A stretch of 46,096 bases of DNA from an uncultured Bacillota bacterium (GCA_947426945.1 CANEFX010000022.1:1-46096); one strand, 5' to 3'; positions 16,861 through 24,682 are shown, counted from the first letter of the stretch. The notes: generated by a model from the sequence alone, not told the origin. Translations and numbers: made by a program.

Positions 16861-17754
16861 TCAATTCCCCCGGTATCCAAAATTCTGGATGGCCGCCGGG
16901 TTGTCCCGCCAGTTCTCCTTCACCTTGACCCAGATTTTCAAAAACACCTTGGTTCCCATGAACTTCTCCATGTCCTGCCGGGCCAGGGTGGAGGCCTTCT
17001 TCAGCATGGCCCCCCCCTTGCCGATGATAATACCCTTGTGGCTGTTTTTTTCGCAGTAGATGGTAGCTTCCACCTCAACAACTTCGTCGTCCCGCTCCGC
17101 AAAGCGGGTAATCTCCACCGCGGCGCCGTGGGGGATCTCCTTGTCCAGCAGGAGGAGAAGCTTTTCCCTCATGATTTCGGCCATCATCTGCCGCTCGGGC
17201 TGGTCGGAGGTCATGTCCTCCGGAAAGAGCTGGGGGCCCTCGGGCAGATAGCCCTCCAGCACATCCAGCAGCTCCTCCACTCCCTGGCCCGTCCTGGCCG
17301 AGATGGGCACCACCGCGTCAAAGCTGTGCTCCCCGCTGTACGCCTGAATGACCTCCAGCAGCTTCTCCTTCTGCGGGACCGCGTCCGTCTTGTTAATGGC
17401 CAGCACCGCGGGGCATCCCAGGGTCTTGATACGGTCGATAAGCTGCCTTTCCGGCTCTCCCACGCTGGGGATAGGCCCCACCAGCAGCAGCACGGCGTCC
17501 ACGTCGGACACAGACTCCTTCACCACATTGACCATGTAGTCCCCCAGACGGGTGCGGGCCCTGTGGAGACCTGGGGTGTCCACAAAGACAAACTGGCTCT
17601 CCCCCCGGTTTTTTATGCCGCAGATGCGGTTCCGGGTGGTCTGGGGCTTGTTGGTGACAATGGCCACCTTTTCCCCCACAAAGGCGTTGGTCAGGGTGGA
17701 CTTGCCCACATTGGGCCGCCCGCAGATGGTGATAATGCCGGATTTTTTAATCAT
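16861..17754 (-). CDS. era: Ribosome-assembly GTPase Era
   Basis: Binds the 3' end of 16S rRNA and checks 30S maturation. The 297-residue protein has a complete G domain: G1 GRPNVGKST near residue 12, G2 around PQTTRNRI, G3 DTPGLH, G4 NKTD and G5 SARTG. A KH RNA-binding domain follows with HKGIIIGKGGAMLKK near residue 240. The ribosome site before ATG 17754 is weak (AGTGAG). The gene is embedded between a one-span membrane protein and mmcQ/yqzL/recO. Its closeness to ybeY (16S rRNA processing) matches a shared role in ribosome maturation. Confidence 0.97.
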   Translation of the reverse strand: MIKKSGIITICGRPNVGKSTLTNAFVGEKVAIVTNKPQTTRNRICGIKNRGESQFVFVDTPGLHRARTRLGDYMVNVVKESVSDVDAVLLLVGPIPSVGEPERQLIDRIKTLGCPAVLAINKTDAVPQKEKLLEVIQAYSGEHSFDAVVPISARTGQGVEELLDVLEGYLPEGPQLFPEDMTSDQPERQMMAEIMREKLLLLLDKEIPHGAAVEITRFAERDDEVVEVEATIYCEKNSHKGIIIGKGGAMLKKASTLARQDMEKFMGTKVFLKIWVKVKENWRDNPAAIQNFGYRGN

Positions 17755-17804
17755 AGATGATTCTCACTTTCTTTCCAGGTGTGAGCGCTTTTCCCGGACC
17801 GCTG

Positions 17805-17990
17805 TTACTTGCTGAAAAAATGCTTCTGTACAAACCGGGTTACAAACAGGATCGCGCAGGCCATGGCACAGGTGATCACATAGGGGGTCAGGTCAAACTC
17901 GAAGTTCCAGCTTCTGCCTTCCTCGACGCCCATGGCCTCATAGTCGTCAAAGTCGTTGTCGATGGCGGTCAGCTTGATTTTCTTACTCAT
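17805..17990 (-). CDS. Small single-span membrane protein, unknown function
   Basis: A 61-residue protein. The N-terminal half is acidic and soluble (AIDNDFDDYEAMGVEEG). Residues ~36-54 form one hydrophobic segment (TPYVITCAMACAILFVTRF), and the protein ends with a short basic tail. ATG 17990 follows AAAAGGAG at 7 nt, which supports it as a real gene. It lies 21 bp after the lipoprotein gene and 50 bp before era, inside the same transcription unit. No family was recognised; a partner of the adjacent lipoprotein is conceivable but only by position. Confidence 0.72.
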   Translation of the reverse strand: MSKKIKLTAIDNDFDDYEAMGVEEGRSWNFEFDLTPYVITCAMACAILFVTRFVQKHFFSK

Positions 17991-18011
17991 AGCGATTCTC
18001 CTTTTTATTTT

Positions 18012-19256
18012 TTAGCTTTGCTCCTCATATCGCGTAAATTTCCTGTTTTCCCAGCGGAAATATCCGCTCACACTGCCATATGCCGTCTCCGTCTCCGGGT
18101 CGAACCACATCAGCTCCAGGTCCTCAAACCCGTCCATTTGCTCAAACTGCTTTTTCTCCTCGTTCCAACTCCAAAAATGGTACCAGCCGGCGTAATCGTC
18201 TCTGCTCCAGGACTTCAGATAGCCAAAGTCCCCATAGCCGTCGAAATTGGCGTCAGCCCGGCGGCACCAGCGGCCAAGCGCTCCCTCCGGCTGACAGATG
18301 CAGGCCTGCAAAGTCTGTATCGGTCCGGACAGGTCCGACATATTCCAAACATAGAGCGCGGACTCTTCTCCGGACGGCTCCCGCTCCACCGTCACCAGCA
18401 CAGTGCCCAGGCTCCCCCCGGTGTCCACCGTGAAGACGTGGGACCACCGGCCGTCCAGCCAGCCAGCTATCTGGTCGCAGGTGCACCCCGGCCCGCCGCA
18501 GTAATCCAGGTCCGCCTCCCACTTTGACCGCTCGTCGACCCAGCCGCCGTCCTCATGGTCATAGCTCTGGTAAAACACCTCCACCTGGGCTCCGTCGATC
18601 CGGTCCTCCACGGACATGGAAACGCGCTCAAATCCGGTGCCCGCGTCGACCTCCGCCTCAATCCGCCGGGCACAGGTCAGCCTGCCGTCCACCCACCGGT
18701 GGATGGTGGTCAGGCCGGTGGAGGCCCCGCTGCTCCTGGCCCAGCCTGTGACCAGCCGCTTTTCCGGATCAAACCCCGGATCGGAGACGTCCGCAAGGGC
18801 GGGTTCCTCCACAAACCGGCCCTGCTTCTCATCCCAGAGCCAGAAGTACCAGTAGCTGGGCTGGTTTCCCAGGGCGTAGAGATAGCCAAAGTCCCCATAG
18901 CCGTCAAAATTGGCGTCCACTGTCTGGTGTGAGCCAAAGCAATCCAATTCTTTGATCTCTCCCTGAATAGGCTTGGCCATATCCTGCGGGTCCCAGACCT
19001 CAAACAGGCCGTAACAGTCGTATCCATTCCGATACTGCTTCACCGTCACCAGCACAGCGCCCAGCCTCCCGCCGGTATTCACCAGAAAGGCGTCGCGGCC
19101 GTCGTCCACAGACTGTTTCTCCAGCAGATCTTGGACGGGCTCCGGCACTGCCGGTGCGGGCTCTGCCGGAGGAGACATATCTGCCGCCTCACCCCGCTGA
19201 CAGCCAGTCAGCAGGACAAGGACCAGCGCCAGAAATACCAGCTCAGCTTTTCTCAT
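18012..19256 (-). CDS. Lipoprotein with two tandem VCBS/FG-GAP-like domains
   Basis: A 414-residue exported protein. The signal peptide ends in a lipobox, L-L-T-G-C, with the lipidated Cys at residue 19, followed by a Pro/Ala-rich spacer. Two related halves follow: each has a GG-x-LG-x-VLVTV strand, later the near-identical DANFDGYGDFGYL motif (residues ~113 and ~340), and an aromatic W-rich strand pair. DANFDGYGD is a calcium-loop-like motif seen in FG-GAP/VCBS and XAC2610-type proteins. It starts 14 bp before the ybeY stop (overlap) after GGAG. Ligand unknown; cell-surface anchoring is inferred. Confidence 0.85.
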   Translation of the reverse strand: MRKAELVFLALVLVLLTGCQRGEAADMSPPAEPAPAVPEPVQDLLEKQSVDDGRDAFLVNTGGRLGAVLVTVKQYRNGYDCYGLFEVWDPQDMAKPIQGEIKELDCFGSHQTVDANFDGYGDFGYLYALGNQPSYWYFWLWDEKQGRFVEEPALADVSDPGFDPEKRLVTGWARSSGASTGLTTIHRWVDGRLTCARRIEAEVDAGTGFERVSMSVEDRIDGAQVEVFYQSYDHEDGGWVDERSKWEADLDYCGGPGCTCDQIAGWLDGRWSHVFTVDTGGSLGTVLVTVEREPSGEESALYVWNMSDLSGPIQTLQACICQPEGALGRWCRRADANFDGYGDFGYLKSWSRDDYAGWYHFWSWNEEKKQFEQMDGFEDLELMWFDPETETAYGSVSGYFRWENRKFTRYEEQS

Positions 19257-19746
19257 ACGCCTCTCCTCTTGTGATTCCCAGTCCTTCCAAAATAAATTCT
19301 TCCCGCTCCCGCATTTGGGCCTTCATGGGGCCCTCGTCCAGGTGGTCGTAGCCCAGCAGGTGAAGGACGGAGTGGACGGCCAGATAGCACACCTCCCGCT
19401 CCGGACTGTGGCCGAACTCCGCCGCCTGATCCCGGGCCCGCTCCAGCGAGATCATCATGTCTCCCAGCAGCACCTTACCCGTGTCCGGATCGGCCCAATC
19501 CGCCCTGGGCTTCTCCCCCGGAGACAGCTCGAACATGGGGAAGGACAGTACGTCAGTGGGGCGATCCACCTCCCGCATATCCAGGTTGACCTGCCGGATA
19601 CCCTCGTCGTCGGTGACGCACACCTCCACGACACAGGGGATCTCCACCCCCTCGCCCTCTAAAGCTGCCAGCACGGCCCGCCGTATCTGCTGCTCTACCT
19701 CAGGCGGTGTTTCCACCTCCGCCTCAACATACACCTCATGGCCCAC
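19243..19746 (-). CDS. ybeY: Endoribonuclease YbeY (16S rRNA 3'-end maturation)
   Basis: Metal-dependent endoribonuclease acting in 16S rRNA processing and quality control. The 167-residue product has VCVTDDEGIRQVNLDMREVDRPTDVLSFPM and the zinc motif HSVLHLLGYDH (H-x3-H-x5-H) near residue 123. The start chosen is GTG 19746, 7 nt after GGGAGG; the longer in-frame TTG at 19770 overlaps that site. It heads the cluster that continues through the lipoprotein, small membrane protein, era, mmcQ, yqzL and recO. phoH, dgk and cdd, common companions elsewhere, are absent. Confidence 0.95.
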   Translation of the reverse strand: MGHEVYVEAEVETPPEVEQQIRRAVLAALEGEGVEIPCVVEVCVTDDEGIRQVNLDMREVDRPTDVLSFPMFELSPGEKPRADWADPDTGKVLLGDMMISLERARDQAAEFGHSPEREVCYLAVHSVLHLLGYDHLDEGPMKAQMREREEFILEGLGITRGEAYEKS

Positions 19747-19772
19747 GGATACACCTCCCCCTGTTTTCAACT

Positions 19773-19801
19773 ATTATACGAAAAAAATCTGCTGCGGTCA
19801 A
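19773..19801 (-). promoter_or_regulatory. Sigma-A promoter of the ybeY-era-recO operon
   Basis: -35 TTGACC (19796-19801), a 17-bp spacer and -10 TATAAT (19773-19778), about 27 bp before the GTG start. Confidence 0.88.
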
Positions 19802-19861
19802 ACATATTTTCCCCGTCCTGTGAAAAACTAGCCGTAACCTTCACAGACGGGAAGTGGAACT

Positions 19862-20878
19862 ATGACAACCAAAAAAATCGGGGCCCAGACGGCGGCCCTG
19901 GCCAACCCGCCCTCCCTGGCCGGCTGGGCCAACGTGGCGGGTAAAAAGGAGGGGGAGGGTCCCCTGGCCGATACCTTCGACTATATCGATGGGGACGACA
20001 CTTTCGGGGAATCCACCTGGGAAAAATCGGAAAGCGCCATGCAGAAGCAGGCGCTCTCTCTGGCTCTGAATAAAGCGGGACAGGCGGCCTCCGCTCTGGA
20101 TTGGCTCTTTGCCGGGGACCTGCTGAACCAGTGCATCGGCTCCTCCTTCGCCGCCCGGGGACAGGAGGCGCCCTTCTTCGGACTCTACGGGGCCTGCTCC
20201 ACCATGGGAGAGGGGCTGGCTCTGGCCTCCATGACTCTGGACGGCGGCTTTGGAGAGTGGGCTGCGGTAACAGCCTCCTCTCATTTCTGCTCAGCGGAGC
20301 GGCAGTACCGCACTCCGCTGGAGTACGGCGGGCAGCGCACTCCCACCTCCCAGTGGACTGCCACCGCCGCCGGCGCGGCCGTGCTGGCCCGGGAGGGACC
20401 CGGGCCCTATATCACCCACGTCACTGTGGGAAAAATCGTGGACAAGGGAATCACCGACACCAACAACATGGGGGCGGCCATGGCTCCGGCGGCCCACGCC
20501 ACCATCACCGCCCATTTCAGCGATACCGGCCGCTCCCCCGGCAGTTACGACCTGATTGTCACCGGCGACCTGGGGGTGCTGGGCAGCGAGCTGCTCATAG
20601 AGCTGCTGCGCAAGGACGGCATCCAGATGAGGAACCACGCCGACTGCGGCAGCATGCTCTTCGACATCAAAAATCAGGACGTACACTGCGGCGGTTCGGG
20701 CTGCGGGTGCTGTGCCTCGGTTCTCACCGGGCATATCCTCAACGGTATGAAGGCGGGCAAATGGAAAAACGTCCTCTTTTGTCCCACCGGAGCTCTCCAC
20801 TCCCCCACCTCCGCCTTTCAGGGAGAGTCCATCCCGGGTATCTGCCACGCAATTGCTATTTCAACCGACAAGGCGTAG
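19862..20878 (+). CDS. spoVAD: Stage V sporulation protein AD (dipicolinate channel component)
   Basis: SpoVAD binds Ca-dipicolinic acid and is needed for its uptake into the developing spore. The 338-residue protein has a thiolase-like fold. Visible family features are the N-terminal KIGAQTAALANPPSLAGWANVAGKKEGEGPL... region (positions 4 onward), the conserved Cys in YGACSTMGEGL near residue 116, and the C-terminal segment around GGSGCGCCASV. The start is ATG 19862 with a GGGAAG-type site. spoVAC, normally just upstream, is absent; the upstream neighbour is ybeY on the other strand. Forespore (sigma-G) expression is expected, but I could not place that promoter. Confidence 0.95.
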   Translation: MTTKKIGAQTAALANPPSLAGWANVAGKKEGEGPLADTFDYIDGDDTFGESTWEKSESAMQKQALSLALNKAGQAASALDWLFAGDLLNQCIGSSFAARGQEAPFFGLYGACSTMGEGLALASMTLDGGFGEWAAVTASSHFCSAERQYRTPLEYGGQRTPTSQWTATAAGAAVLAREGPGPYITHVTVGKIVDKGITDTNNMGAAMAPAAHATITAHFSDTGRSPGSYDLIVTGDLGVLGSELLIELLRKDGIQMRNHADCGSMLFDIKNQDVHCGGSGCGCCASVLTGHILNGMKAGKWKNVLFCPTGALHSPTSAFQGESIPGICHAIAISTDKA

Positions 20879-20911
20879 GGGGCCGCTGCCTCCGGCGGGC
20901 CCTAAACAGGC

Positions 20912-20933
20912 GGGCCGGCGAGAATGCCGGCCC
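20912..20933 (+). other. Hairpin in the spoVAD-spoVAE spacer
   Basis: A perfect 8-bp stem (GGGCCGGC / GCCGGCCC) with a 6-nt loop, in a 76-bp gap. The T-tract is poor, so it may stabilise the upstream message or reduce read-through rather than terminate. Confidence 0.5.
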
Positions 20934-20954
20934 TTCAGAAAGGTTGTATCAGTT

Positions 20955-21311
20955 ATGGAATATTTGAAAGCGTTTCTCTGCGGCGGCATTCTGTGCATCA
21001 TCGGGCAGCTCCTGATTGATAAGACCCCTCTCACCCCCGCCAAAATACTGGTGTCCTACGTCACCGCCGGGGTAATCCTCAGCGGCGTGGGGGTGTATCA
21101 GTATCTGGTGGACTGGGGCGGTGCAGGAGCTACGGTGCCCCTCACCGGCTTCGGCCATCTGCTGGCCAAGGGGGTAAAAAAGGCGGTGGCTGAAGACGGC
21201 CTGCTGGGCGCTCTCACCGGCGGCTCCACCGCGGCGGCGGGAGGCATCACGGCGGCCATTTTCTTCGGATTTCTGGTGGCCCTCATCTGTAAGCCCAAGC
21301 CCAAGGGCTGA
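20955..21311 (+). CDS. spoVAE: Stage V sporulation protein AE (SpoVAEB-type)
   Basis: Small integral membrane subunit of the SpoVA dipicolinate channel. The 118-residue protein has three or four hydrophobic segments: MEYLKAFLCGGILCIIGQLLID, the TPAKILVSYVTAGVILSGVGVYQYL stretch (split by a Gly pair), and the C-terminal ITAAIFFGFLVALI. A Gly/Ala-rich loop (GALTGGSTAAAGG) precedes the last span. All are typical of SpoVAE. ATG 20955 has only an AAAGG site 12-13 nt away, so translation may be weak. It follows spoVAD in the standard order. Confidence 0.93.
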   Translation: MEYLKAFLCGGILCIIGQLLIDKTPLTPAKILVSYVTAGVILSGVGVYQYLVDWGGAGATVPLTGFGHLLAKGVKKAVAEDGLLGALTGGSTAAAGGITAAIFFGFLVALICKPKPKG

Positions 21312-21326
21312 GGACCTTCCCTCAGC
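21307..21326. other. Hairpin spanning the convergent stop codons
   Basis: GCTGAGG (21307-21313) pairs with CCTCAGC (21320-21326) around a 6-nt loop and covers the stop codons of spoVAE and of the facing GH25 gene. It has no T-tract. It may be the only barrier between the two convergent genes. Confidence 0.4.
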
Positions 21327-22332
21327 GCAGGTCCAGATCCAGGTCTACGTCGCCCTCAATCCCCGCCACCCGGCCGGTGTGGGTGTACTGCCACAGGTCA
21401 AAGTGGTAGTAGAAATCCGGCTCGACATCGTACTCCGCCAGCCACAGATCATATTCCGTCAGTTCCCGCAAGTCGTAGCGCAAGTAGCCCAGGCTCTGGT
21501 TAAAATAGACCGCCGGCTCCAGCCCTGCCCCCCGGACTTTCTCACAGAAGGCGGCGGCGCACCGGGTCAGGGTGTCATTGTCCAGCCCATCAGTGCGGGC
21601 CCCGTTGCCGGGTGCGATGGGCTCCCAGTCGAAGGCGACTGGATAGGTAATTTCATATCCTTCTATGGCGTTAAGGATATAGGCTGCCTCGGCCTCGGCC
21701 TCCTCCGGAGTAATTGCCTGAGAGAAGAAGTAAACTCCCACCTCCAGCCCGGCATCCAGCGCCCCCCGAAGATTGGCCTCAAAGGTCTGGTCCAGAAACA
21801 GGCCTCCCTCGGTATAGCCCCGGTAGCCCAAGCGGAGAATCGCAAAGTCGATGCCGTCTGCCGCCACCGCCTGCCAGTCGATCTCTTTCTGGTAAGTGGA
21901 CACGTCCACCCCGGTTTTGGCCCGTTTACCCTCTTTTTCATAGGTAATCCGGCCCTCGCTGTCCACCGAAAAAGCAGACTGATCGTAGGGGTTTAGGGGC
22001 ATACCCTCCAGCGGCGTCAGCACCCGGTCGCCAAAACGGAAGGTAGTCGGCTCCTCCACGGGCGGCGGGGCGGGAGGCTCTTCCGGTTTCTCCTCCGGCC
22101 GCAGCACCAGAAAAAGCGCGGCGGCGGACAGAACCAAGGCGAGGACGGAAATGGCCAGGGCCAGCACGCTCAGCCGGCCTCCTCCCTGCCGCCGCTCCGG
22201 CTGACGCGGGCGGGTCCGGGGCGGTGGGATCTGACGGCCGGGCCGGACCTGCTCCTGGGGCGGCGGAGACTCCGATTCCACCTTCGGCTGCTCTTCCTCC
22301 AGGGCGTCCCATTCGGGCGGGTATGGATTCAT
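21322..22332 (-). CDS. Membrane-anchored GH25 (lysozyme/muramidase-like) protein
   Basis: A 336-residue type II membrane protein. Residues 1-52 are Pro/Glu/Arg-rich and predicted cytoplasmic, 54-77 form one membrane span, then a Pro/Glu linker. A GH25 domain (residues ~139-336) carries GVDVSTYQ with Asp143, VAFDWEPI with Asp235 and Glu237 in the catalytic position, and the C-terminal DLWQYTHTG followed by an acidic VDLDLDLR end. GH25 enzymes cleave peptidoglycan between MurNAc and GlcNAc. ATG 22332 follows GGGGGA. The neighbouring spoVA genes make a role in spore envelope remodelling possible but unproven. Confidence 0.9.
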   Translation of the reverse strand: MNPYPPEWDALEEEQPKVESESPPPQEQVRPGRQIPPPRTRPRQPERRQGGGRLSVLALAISVLALVLSAAALFLVLRPEEKPEEPPAPPPVEEPTTFRFGDRVLTPLEGMPLNPYDQSAFSVDSEGRITYEKEGKRAKTGVDVSTYQKEIDWQAVAADGIDFAILRLGYRGYTEGGLFLDQTFEANLRGALDAGLEVGVYFFSQAITPEEAEAEAAYILNAIEGYEITYPVAFDWEPIAPGNGARTDGLDNDTLTRCAAAFCEKVRGAGLEPAVYFNQSLGYLRYDLRELTEYDLWLAEYDVEPDFYYHFDLWQYTHTGRVAGIEGDVDLDLDLR

Positions 22333-22362
22333 GACTATTCCCCCGTTTCGACGGTTTTTTCT

Positions 22363-22391
22363 ATTTTATCATATCGGCCGGATAAGTGCAA
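22363..22391 (-). promoter_or_regulatory. Promoter of the GH25 gene
   Basis: -35 TTGCAC (22386-22391), a 17-bp spacer and -10 TAAAAT (22363-22368), about 30 bp before the ATG. This is a vegetative-type promoter. Confidence 0.65.
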
Positions 22392-22445
22392 CCATTAAGA
22401 GGCCGGCCTGCCCGCCTCCGGAGAAAAAGACCCGGCGCACTTCTA

Positions 22446-23537
22446 TTATGCGTCCGCCATTCTCTCAAGAAGCTCCACATTTCCCCTGATCCGCAGATTT
22501 TCCGGCTCCAGCTCCAGGGCTTTCCTGGCCTCTTCCGCCGCCTCCGGATAGGACCCTGTGTGATAAAAAGCCATGGATCGCAGGTCATGGGGCAAACTGC
22601 CCCATGCGGCGGCCTCGCAGATATAGCTCCTGGGGCGGACAGTGATGGCCAACGCGCAGGCGGTAAAGTAGAGCACCCCTTCCCACTCCTCCTGCTGGTA
22701 GAGCATCAGGGCCAGATCCATATAGGCCTCCCGCAGGTGGGGGGCCTCGGTAATAGCCCGAAGGTACCAGTCCCGGGCCGCTGCCGGCTCCTCCTTCTCC
22801 CAGTAGGATCTGGCGATGTACCTCATGGATGCGGCCCGCTCATCCCGCCAGAGGGCAGTTGGCATGGCAAGGTGTCCCTTTAAGGTACGGATGCAGTCGT
22901 CCCAGCGCCCTCGATACATGTATTCCCGGCCCAGATAATGGACGTTGCGGTCATCCTCCGGCGCCTCCCGGACGGACAGCTCCAGCAGAGGCAGGTATTG
23001 GTCCCGGGACTTTTCCGGGTCCGGGTGGTGGTCCAGCTGGACCTCCTCCGCTGTGACCATGGGGCCGGGGCTGCCCTCCCCCACCCATTTCAGCACCTCG
23101 TGGACGGGATGTACCCATTGATATCCCCTGCGGGCATGAATCTTCTCATACCAAAAGACCACCCCCTCGGAGCCGTCGGTGTTAAAGGACCAGGTATACC
23201 GGTAGGAGGCCTGTCCCGCCCCTGGAACCCAGACCTTCTCCAGGGCCTTCCGCCATCCGGGATGGAACACCTCGTCCAGGTCGGTGCAGACACAGATATC
23301 GGCATCCTCCGGCGCCAGCTCCAGGGAACGGTTGCGGGCCGTATCAAAACGCCAGGGGACCACCTCCTCCACCATAACCGCGGCTCCCCGCTTCCGCAGC
23401 CTTTCCACCGTCTCGTCCTCGGAGCCGGTGTCCAGCACCACCACCTGGTCAGCCTCAGACATAGAATCCATCCATCGGTCCACAAACTGCTCCTCATTTT
23501 TGCAGATAGCGTAAACGCATACCTTGTACTTTCCCAT
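22446..23537 (-). CDS. GT2-family glycosyltransferase with TPR-like C-terminus
   Basis: A 363-residue cytoplasmic protein. Residues ~3-105 form a GT-A nucleotide-sugar fold: VCVYAICKNEEQFVDRW at the N-terminus, VVVLDTGSEDETVE and CTDLDEVF carrying the D-x-D metal motif. HPVHEVL near residue 160 is typical of the SunS/SgtA-like branch. Residues ~215-355 are TPR-like helical repeats (YRGRWDDCIRTLKGHL, AARDWYLRAITEAP, YPEAAEEARKALELEP). ATG 23537 has AAAGGAGG. It lies 56 bp downstream of the collagen-like gene and is probably co-transcribed, suggesting that it glycosylates that protein. Confidence 0.88.
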   Translation of the reverse strand: MGKYKVCVYAICKNEEQFVDRWMDSMSEADQVVVLDTGSEDETVERLRKRGAAVMVEEVVPWRFDTARNRSLELAPEDADICVCTDLDEVFHPGWRKALEKVWVPGAGQASYRYTWSFNTDGSEGVVFWYEKIHARRGYQWVHPVHEVLKWVGEGSPGPMVTAEEVQLDHHPDPEKSRDQYLPLLELSVREAPEDDRNVHYLGREYMYRGRWDDCIRTLKGHLAMPTALWRDERAASMRYIARSYWEKEEPAAARDWYLRAITEAPHLREAYMDLALMLYQQEEWEGVLYFTACALAITVRPRSYICEAAAWGSLPHDLRSMAFYHTGSYPEAAEEARKALELEPENLRIRGNVELLERMADA

Positions 23538-23556
23538 AAAAACCTCCTTTTGAAAG

Positions 23557-23584
23557 GCCGGCACCCCAAAACAGGAGCGCCGGC
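23557..23584 (-). other. Hairpin between the collagen-like gene and the glycosyltransferase gene
   Basis: Two GCCGGC arms (23557-23562 and 23579-23584) pair, with further partial pairing inside. The minus-strand sequence after it is CTTTC, too weak for a full terminator. It may lower glycosyltransferase expression relative to the structural protein. Confidence 0.45.
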
Positions 23585-23593
23585 AGAGCAAAA

Positions 23594-24682
23594 TCAGGTC
23601 GCAATGACGCCGGCATCCCTCAAAGAGGACAGCAGCTCATTGATTTTGGCCACAAGTTCAGGAGTCCCGGCACCCGTGTCCAAATTGTCCACGGCGGGGC
23701 CGGGGGTAATGGCTGGGCCAGCGGGGCCGGTCGGACCGGTCGCGCCAGCGGCTCCCGCCGCACCGGAAGGTCCGGTCGGGCCAGTAGGACCCTGTGCACC
23801 GGCTGCACCGGTCGCACCGACAGCGCCTGCTGCACCTTCGGGGCCGGCAGGACCTGTCGGCCCAGTAGGACCAGTGGGACCAGTCGGGCCGGCGGGACCC
23901 TGCGCACCCGCCGCACCGGTAGCGCCTGTGGCACCAGCAGGACCGGTGGGGCCTTGCGCGCCCGTCGCACCGGTAGCACCCGTGGCACCGGCAGGACCCG
24001 TGGGTCCAGTCGGGCCGGCGGGACCCTGCGCACCCGTCGCACCGGTAGCGCCCGTGGCACCAGCAGGACCGGTGGGGCCCTGCGCGCCCGTCGCACCGGT
24101 AGCACCCGTGGCACCGGCAGGGCCAGTGGGACCAGTCGGGCCGGCAGGACCCTGCGCACCCGTCGCACCGGTAGCGCCTGTGGCACCGGCAGGACCGGTG
24201 GGGCCTTGCGCGCCCGTCGCACCCGTAGCACCTGTGGCACCGGCAGGACCGGTGGGGCCCTGCGCGCCCGTCGCACCGGTAGCACCTGTGGCACCGGCAG
24301 GACCGGTGGGGCCCTGCGCGCCCGTCGCACCGGTAGCGCCTGTAGCACCTGTGGCACCGGTCGCACCGGCAGGACCCGGAATCCCCTGGGGACCCGTGGG
24401 ACCTGTCGCGCCAACAGGGCCAGGGTAGCCCTGCGGCCCTGTTGGGCCTATCGGACCGGTAGGCCCAACTCCCGGGCAGGGAGGAAACGGCCCTGGACCC
24501 GGGCAGGGAGGCACCGGGGGCAGAGGGCCGGGGCAGCCGCAGCCAGTATCGCACCCGCAGCCGGTGTCACACCCACAGCCCGTATTGCAGCCGCAACCAG
24601 TATTGCAGCCGCAGCCGGTTAAATGGGCCACAACACCATCCCGGCTGCTCTGCTCCCAATCAGAAGCATAGTATCGTCTCAT
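23594..24682 (-). CDS. Cysteine-rich collagen-like protein (probable spore-surface BclA-type glycoprotein)
   Basis: A 362-residue protein in four parts. Residues 1-21 are a charged head. Residues 22-72 hold five TGCGC(N/D) hexapeptide repeats plus two PPCPG motifs, twelve Cys in all. Residues 73-324 are 84 uninterrupted Gly-X-Y triplets, mostly GAT, GAQ and GPT. Residues 325-362 form a non-collagen tail (VDNLDTGAG, then an amphipathic helix [13 protein letters not shown]). The Thr-rich triplets are classic O-glycosylation sites in BclA-type exosporium proteins. No signal peptide is seen, as for spore-surface proteins assembled in the mother cell. ATG 24682 has AAAGGAG at 8 nt; the earlier in-frame start has no ribosome site. 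Confidence 0.9.
   Translation of the reverse strand: MRRYYASDWEQSSRDGVVAHLTGCGCNTGCGCNTGCGCDTGCGCDTGCGCPGPLPPVPPCPGPGPFPPCPGVGPTGPIGPTGPQGYPGPVGATGPTGPQGIPGPAGATGATGATGATGATGAQGPTGPAGATGATGATGAQGPTGPAGATGATGATGAQGPTGPAGATGATGATGAQGPAGPTGPTGPAGATGATGATGAQGPTGPAGATGATGATGAQGPAGPTGPTGPAGATGATGATGAQGPTGPAGATGATGAAGAQGPAGPTGPTGPTGPTGPAGPEGAAGAVGATGAAGAQGPTGPTGPSGAAGAAGATGPTGPAGPAITPGPAVDNLDTGAGTPELVAKINELLSSLRDAGVIAT
23711..24466 (-). repeat. Tandem Gly-X-Y coding repeat
   Basis: Eight tandem units encode [18 protein letters not shown] (54 bp) or longer variants with an added GPAGPT block or extra GAT/GPT triplets. The unit count is likely to vary between strains by slippage or recombination. Confidence 0.9.
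24533..24622 (-). repeat. 18-bp tandem repeat encoding the TGCGC hexapeptide
   Basis: Five 18-bp units encode T-G-C-G-C-N/D (the last runs into PGP). The units differ at a few positions, mainly third bases. Confidence 0.85.

Noticed and set aside
22938..24428. Long plus-strand frame (496 codons) rich in Pro-Val-Ala
   Set aside because: It is the antisense of the collagen-like repeat and the glycosyltransferase; GC-rich repeats keep the opposite frame open. It has no ribosome site and its composition mirrors the true gene.
23711..24622. CRISPR-like or satellite array
   Set aside because: The repeats are in-frame multiples of three encoding Gly-X-Y or TGCGC units without unique spacers, so this is a protein-coding repeat.
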